Assembly (NCBI GenBank): GCA_903928115.1
Contig: CAIYPP010000023.1
Location: 1-64,000 of the forward strand
DNA length: 64,000 bases
Direction: 5' to 3'
DNA from: an uncultured Planctomycetota bacterium
GTDB taxonomy: Bacteria; Planctomycetota; UBA1135; GCA-002686595
Every line of letters starts with the position of its first letter. The stretch's first letter is position 1. Below the pieces are notes generated by a model. It worked only from the letters and a program-made list of their open reading frames with translations, had not been told where the DNA came from and did no database searches. This document shows, piece by piece, positions 61,377 to 64,000 of the stretch. The position numbers and the translations under genes were made by a program.

Positions 61377-61504
61377 AAACCGGCCTCGCCGGGGAGGCGG
61401 TCGGGCCGCCAGGAGGCGCCGCGGACGTCGACGGCGACAGGTCGGACGTCGAGCCAGCTGACGCGCAGGCCGAGCGCCCTCGACCTCGGCGGGACGGGGC
61501 ATCT

Positions 61505-61896
61505 GGGGACAGTTCGGAGATCATGATCGGGTCGCCTTGGTCGGCAGCGAGGGGTCACGTTCGGTGACCGCCGACACCGACGCCCGAGCCCTGCGCGCGT
61601 ACGCGTTTCGAGCACAGTTCGGGTCCCCGCCGCGGCCTGCGGGAGCGACCGGCCAGCTCATCCCCGGCGTGTTCTTGGGCACGGTCTGAAGCTCGCGGCC
61701 GGCCCCTGGCAGGAGGTCAGTTCGGTCACGGGATCGGCGCCGGGGCGGCTGTCCGCGGCACCCTGAAAAGGGACCTCGCGGGGACAGTTCGCGCCCCAGC
61801 CGACGGGGTCACCTTCGATGTCGGAGGCAGCCGCGACGGACAGTCGGGGGCGTCGCCCGCGCTGGCTCCCCCACCGCGCGATCCGGGGACAGTCTG
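61505..61896 (+). repeat. Dispersed GGGGACAGT repeats
   Basis: GGGGACAGTTCG occurs at 61505-61516 and 61780-61791, and the variant GGGGACAGTCTG at 61885-61896. A related CACAGTTCGGGTCC lies near 61614. The word resembles the GGGGACAGT-containing intergenic repeats seen near REP-type transposases in other bacteria, but no transposase is present. Confidence 0.4.
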
Positions 61897-62218
61897 CGTC
61901 CCTGGCTGCGTCGTCGCTCGCTCCGTGCTCTCGCCCCTGGCTGTTCAACGCGCGCGGCCTCCCCGGATCGAGGAGGCCGCTTGGAGCACAGGTTGAGGCT
62001 CAGGCAGGGCTCAGGGCGAGGTGCTCGGCGTCACATGATTGGAGAGATTTACGGCTTCGGGTAGCTCACGCCGTGGGCGTGGGCAGCGACGCGCAAGTGG
62101 ACTGACGCCCCCGGGCGTCGCGCTCGCCCGAGTTTCGGGGGGAAGGATCCGCCGGACTCGTACGCCGGTCCGCTTCATTTCTCGAACTGATTGCCGTCGA
62201 CTTTCGGCCACGAGAGGG

Positions 62219-63352
62219 TCAGTATTTTTGCCAAATAACACCTGAAGAACTAACAAGCCTGACGCCGTTCCCGTCAAAAATCAGATTCCCGATCGTGACG
62301 TCGCGGTCTCGATCTCGAACGACTCCACCCACCCCGCCGTTGAACGCTTCGATGCGCCGCCCGGTCGACAAATCAAGCACGTGGCAACGCTCCGTTCCGA
62401 TGACCGCAAGCTGACGTCCGACGCCCCCGGTCTCGTCAGCCCACTGCGCCGCGCCACACACATTTCCGATCGCAGCGGCCACGCCCGCGAGGTTGAGTAC
62501 CAAGCTTGAATCCAAGTCGTAAATCCGTCCATCGTCCGCGAGCACCACCAGTTCGTCAGGAACTCCGACTTCATCGGACTCCAGTGACAGCAGGTGCGCG
62601 CCTTTCACGCCGACATCAAGCGATATCGTGCGGAAACGCCGCCCGGCTGCATCGAAAATGATCAGCTCAAGACCACCGCTATCTCGGCGTGCAAGGGTAA
62701 CCACTAGCACAGCACCTTGGACTCGAACCCCGGCAACCGCGAGCCCAATCCGTTCACCGGCACTCCCGAGGGAACTCCAAAGTACGATCCCTGTCGCACC
62801 GCTAACCAAACAAACGCGGCCAAACTGCGAAGCTCCTTCGCCGTACAAGCGCTCGCCGACGATCACGTCAGGATGGCCATCGCCATCCACGTCGACGCGC
62901 CCGGAGTGAGATCGTCCCCACGCGTCATCAATCGCAAACAGGGACGCGCCGTCGGCGCCAGACAAGACGCTAACTTGCCCCATGACACTGACGGCGAAGT
63001 CCGACTTTCCGTCTCCATTCGAGTCGCCGACATCCGTAGCCTGCGGCGCATAGCAGTATTCGCCAGGATCAACATTTTCCACACGCCAGAGCAGGCTCCC
63101 ATCAGTGCCCGAAAGCGCGTCCAAACTCCTCATTGGGGCGCCGCTCTCGCCTGTCAAGTGATAGGCGAGCACATCATCCGTGCCGTCGCCCGAGCAATCC
63201 TGCACAACGATGCTGCCAATTGGCCAGATCGCGCCCACTCGCTCAATCGGGTCGTGGCAACCAGAGAGCCCTTGGAGTGCCGCTGCGAGCAATACGAAAG
63301 CCGAAGCGGCGCACGGTCGCCGGCGAGGGGGTCGGTGTCGAATCAGCTGCAT
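62219..63352 (-). CDS. FG-GAP/VCBS propeller lipoprotein
   Basis: The protein has 377 residues from the ATG at 63352, preceded by GGGAG and by the RHS stop 2 nt upstream; an ATG at 63364 is an alternative. A lipobox (LQGLSGC) anchors it to the outer membrane or envelope. Calcium loops of FG-GAP repeats recur: DCSGDGTDDVLAY, DSNGDGKSDFAVS, DVDGDGHPDVIVG. This predicts a propeller. Position and architecture mirror the FG-GAP gene after the first RHS gene, but the sequence is only distantly similar and the anchor differs (lipid instead of helix). Confidence 0.82.
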   Translation of the reverse strand: MQLIRHRPPRRRPCAASAFVLLAAALQGLSGCHDPIERVGAIWPIGSIVVQDCSGDGTDDVLAYHLTGESGAPMRSLDALSGTDGSLLWRVENVDPGEYCYAPQATDVGDSNGDGKSDFAVSVMGQVSVLSGADGASLFAIDDAWGRSHSGRVDVDGDGHPDVIVGERLYGEGASQFGRVCLVSGATGIVLWSSLGSAGERIGLAVAGVRVQGAVLVVTLARRDSGGLELIIFDAAGRRFRTISLDVGVKGAHLLSLESDEVGVPDELVVLADDGRIYDLDSSLVLNLAGVAAAIGNVCGAAQWADETGGVGRQLAVIGTERCHVLDLSTGRRIEAFNGGVGGVVRDRDRDVTIGNLIFDGNGVRLVSSSGVIWQKY

Positions 63353-63354
63353 AT

Positions 63355-64000
63355 CTACTCCCATAGCGAGTCCCATGCGCAGCTCACCGATACGTAGGCG
63401 TCATAAACCACACTGGCGGCATTCGTTGCACCGCAACACGCGCAACAATCCCATAGCGAGTCCAGCCCCTCGCCACAATCTCGTCCGAGGTAGTTGGCCT
63501 TGTAGTCGTCAAGTGTATCTTGCGCGCCATTGTCCGACTTGTCCGGGAAGGACGCCTCATGAGAGTTCATGAATTCCTCGGCCCACTCCGCCCCAAACAG
63601 CTTTGTGAGTTCACAGGACAGCACACAGTGTCGCATGAAGTTCAGCTCGGTCACCGAGCACGCCTCCGCCTTGGCGACGGCCTTTATCACGCTCGCTTGA
63701 TCAAAGATATCCAATTCGTCGAACATTTCGAGGTCTCGACCCCTTAGCGAGCCCCGTGGATCTTGCAGCCTAGTCCAAAGTGAACTTACGTTTTTCGACA
63801 GCTTGCCGCTGATCGGCTTCGGCACATGTTGAACGGTTCGCTCAAACGTTAGGTTGGAACCTTGCCCGCCGGTTGGATCGATGACCGCCACTGGCAGGCA
63901 TCCTACGTAGGCGGAGAGGCTCATCCCGTCAACGTACCCCAGCGGATCCCTCCTCAACCACCTCCCCAGCCTCGACTCCAACACCCGATGCCGCACATGC
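63355..64000 (-). CDS. RHS protein, C-terminal part only
   Basis: About 214 residues are visible; the 5' part lies beyond the window. It starts within the RHS core (SRLGRWLRRDPLGYVDGMSL then SAYVG, ending DPTGG). It then changes to a ~165-residue variable domain with a helical, Cys-rich sequence: FMRHCVLSCELTKLFGAEWA, FMNSHEASF, DYKANYLGRDCG. The RH...HE...D..N..GR pattern resembles the DUF6973 family attached to some polymorphic toxins. The stop lies 2 nt before the FG-GAP lipoprotein start, so the two are one unit. Confidence 0.85.
   Translation of the reverse strand, partial: HVRHRVLESRLGRWLRRDPLGYVDGMSLSAYVGCLPVAVIDPTGGQGSNLTFERTVQHVPKPISGKLSKNVSSLWTRLQDPRGSLRGRDLEMFDELDIFDQASVIKAVAKAEACSVTELNFMRHCVLSCELTKLFGAEWAEEFMNSHEASFPDKSDNGAQDTLDDYKANYLGRDCGEGLDSLWDCCACCGATNAASVVYDAYVSVSCAWDSLWE

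Larger units (their letters stand above)
49830..62218 (-). mobile_element. Satellite-like or reduced-prophage island
   Basis: About 12.4 kb lie between two convergent RHS-FG-GAP pairs. All genes are on the minus strand. In transcription order: ParB-DNA methyltransferase, terminase small, terminase large, small HTH protein, primase/DUF3987 protein, a hypothetical, SpoVG-like, AlpA-type HTH, recombinase core-binding protein with zinc ribbon, and two tyrosine recombinases. Packaging, replication and integration genes are present. Portal, capsid, tail and lysis genes are absent. I found no direct repeats marking att sites, so the ends are set only by the flanking FG-GAP genes. Confidence 0.6.
61038..62218. 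other. Long non-coding region at the right end of the island
   Basis: These 1181 bases lie between the methyltransferase start and the end of the second FG-GAP gene. No frame shows protein-like composition. They contain the inverted-repeat cluster at 61245-61376 and three dispersed copies of GGGGACAGT. The stretch may hold the origin, an att site, or decayed insertion remnants. Confidence 0.55.

Overview
The window is GC-rich (roughly two thirds G+C), and most of it is densely coded, with short gaps and many overlapping start/stop codons. The mix of genes suggests a free-living Gram-negative bacterium, most likely a Planctomycetota member or a similar deep lineage. It includes planctomycete-type ECF sigma factors, sulfatase, DUF4038-type glycoside hydrolase, aryl-sulfotransferase-like propeller, many lipoproteins, TolC and alginate-export outer-membrane proteins, and giant RHS and FG-GAP proteins. 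This placement is an inference from protein families. No rRNA or core phylogenetic marker is present.

1-37.5 kb (chromosomal backbone). In order: a secreted protein cut by the window edge; an ECF sigma factor; a DUF5060/DUF4038 glycosidase-like protein; a DPP4-type S9 peptidase; a MocR regulator with an inverted-repeat operator; an ASST-like propeller fused to a cupredoxin-like domain; gamma-glutamyltransferase; a CxxCH protein with YbaN; a cytoplasmic chemoreceptor with twin PAS domains; a membrane-anchored beta-carbonic anhydrase-like protein; and an alginate-export barrel. A four-gene operon follows (wHTH regulator, ABC exporter, HlyD, TolC), stitched by 4-bp start/stop overlaps. Then come SnoaL-like, DUF4920, a small membrane protein, sulfatase, ChrA, MltA, a TPR lipoprotein, MoxR, a two-gene glutamine-dependent NAD synthetase, GNAT, and a sigma / anti-sigma / RseB-like operon.

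37.5-41.6 kb. A tRNA-Arg(CCG) is followed by an isolated type II/IV-like secretin with an overlapping TPR lipoprotein, and a secreted hypothetical protein.

41.9-64 kb (accessory). Two RHS-repeat genes face each other. Each is followed in the same orientation by an exported FG-GAP (VCBS) propeller gene: RHS 41972-48388 with FG-GAP 48453-49829 on +, and RHS >64000-63355 with FG-GAP 63352-62219 on -. In both, the RHS C-terminal region and the FG-GAP partner look less GC-rich than their surroundings, as expected of exchangeable cassettes. Between the two pairs lies a ~12-kb minus-strand island. It holds a ParB-DNA methyltransferase, terminase small and large subunits, a small HTH protein, a primase/DUF3987 helicase-like protein, a SpoVG-like protein, an AlpA-type HTH, a recombinase core-binding protein with a zinc ribbon, and two tyrosine recombinases. 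It has packaging, replication and integration genes but no visible portal, capsid or tail genes, so it looks like a phage satellite or a reduced prophage. A cluster of nested inverted repeats at 61.25-61.38 kb is the best candidate for its origin or control region.

The most interesting signal is the repeated RHS plus FG-GAP cassette, a possible polymorphic effector/partner system with a satellite-like element between its two copies.
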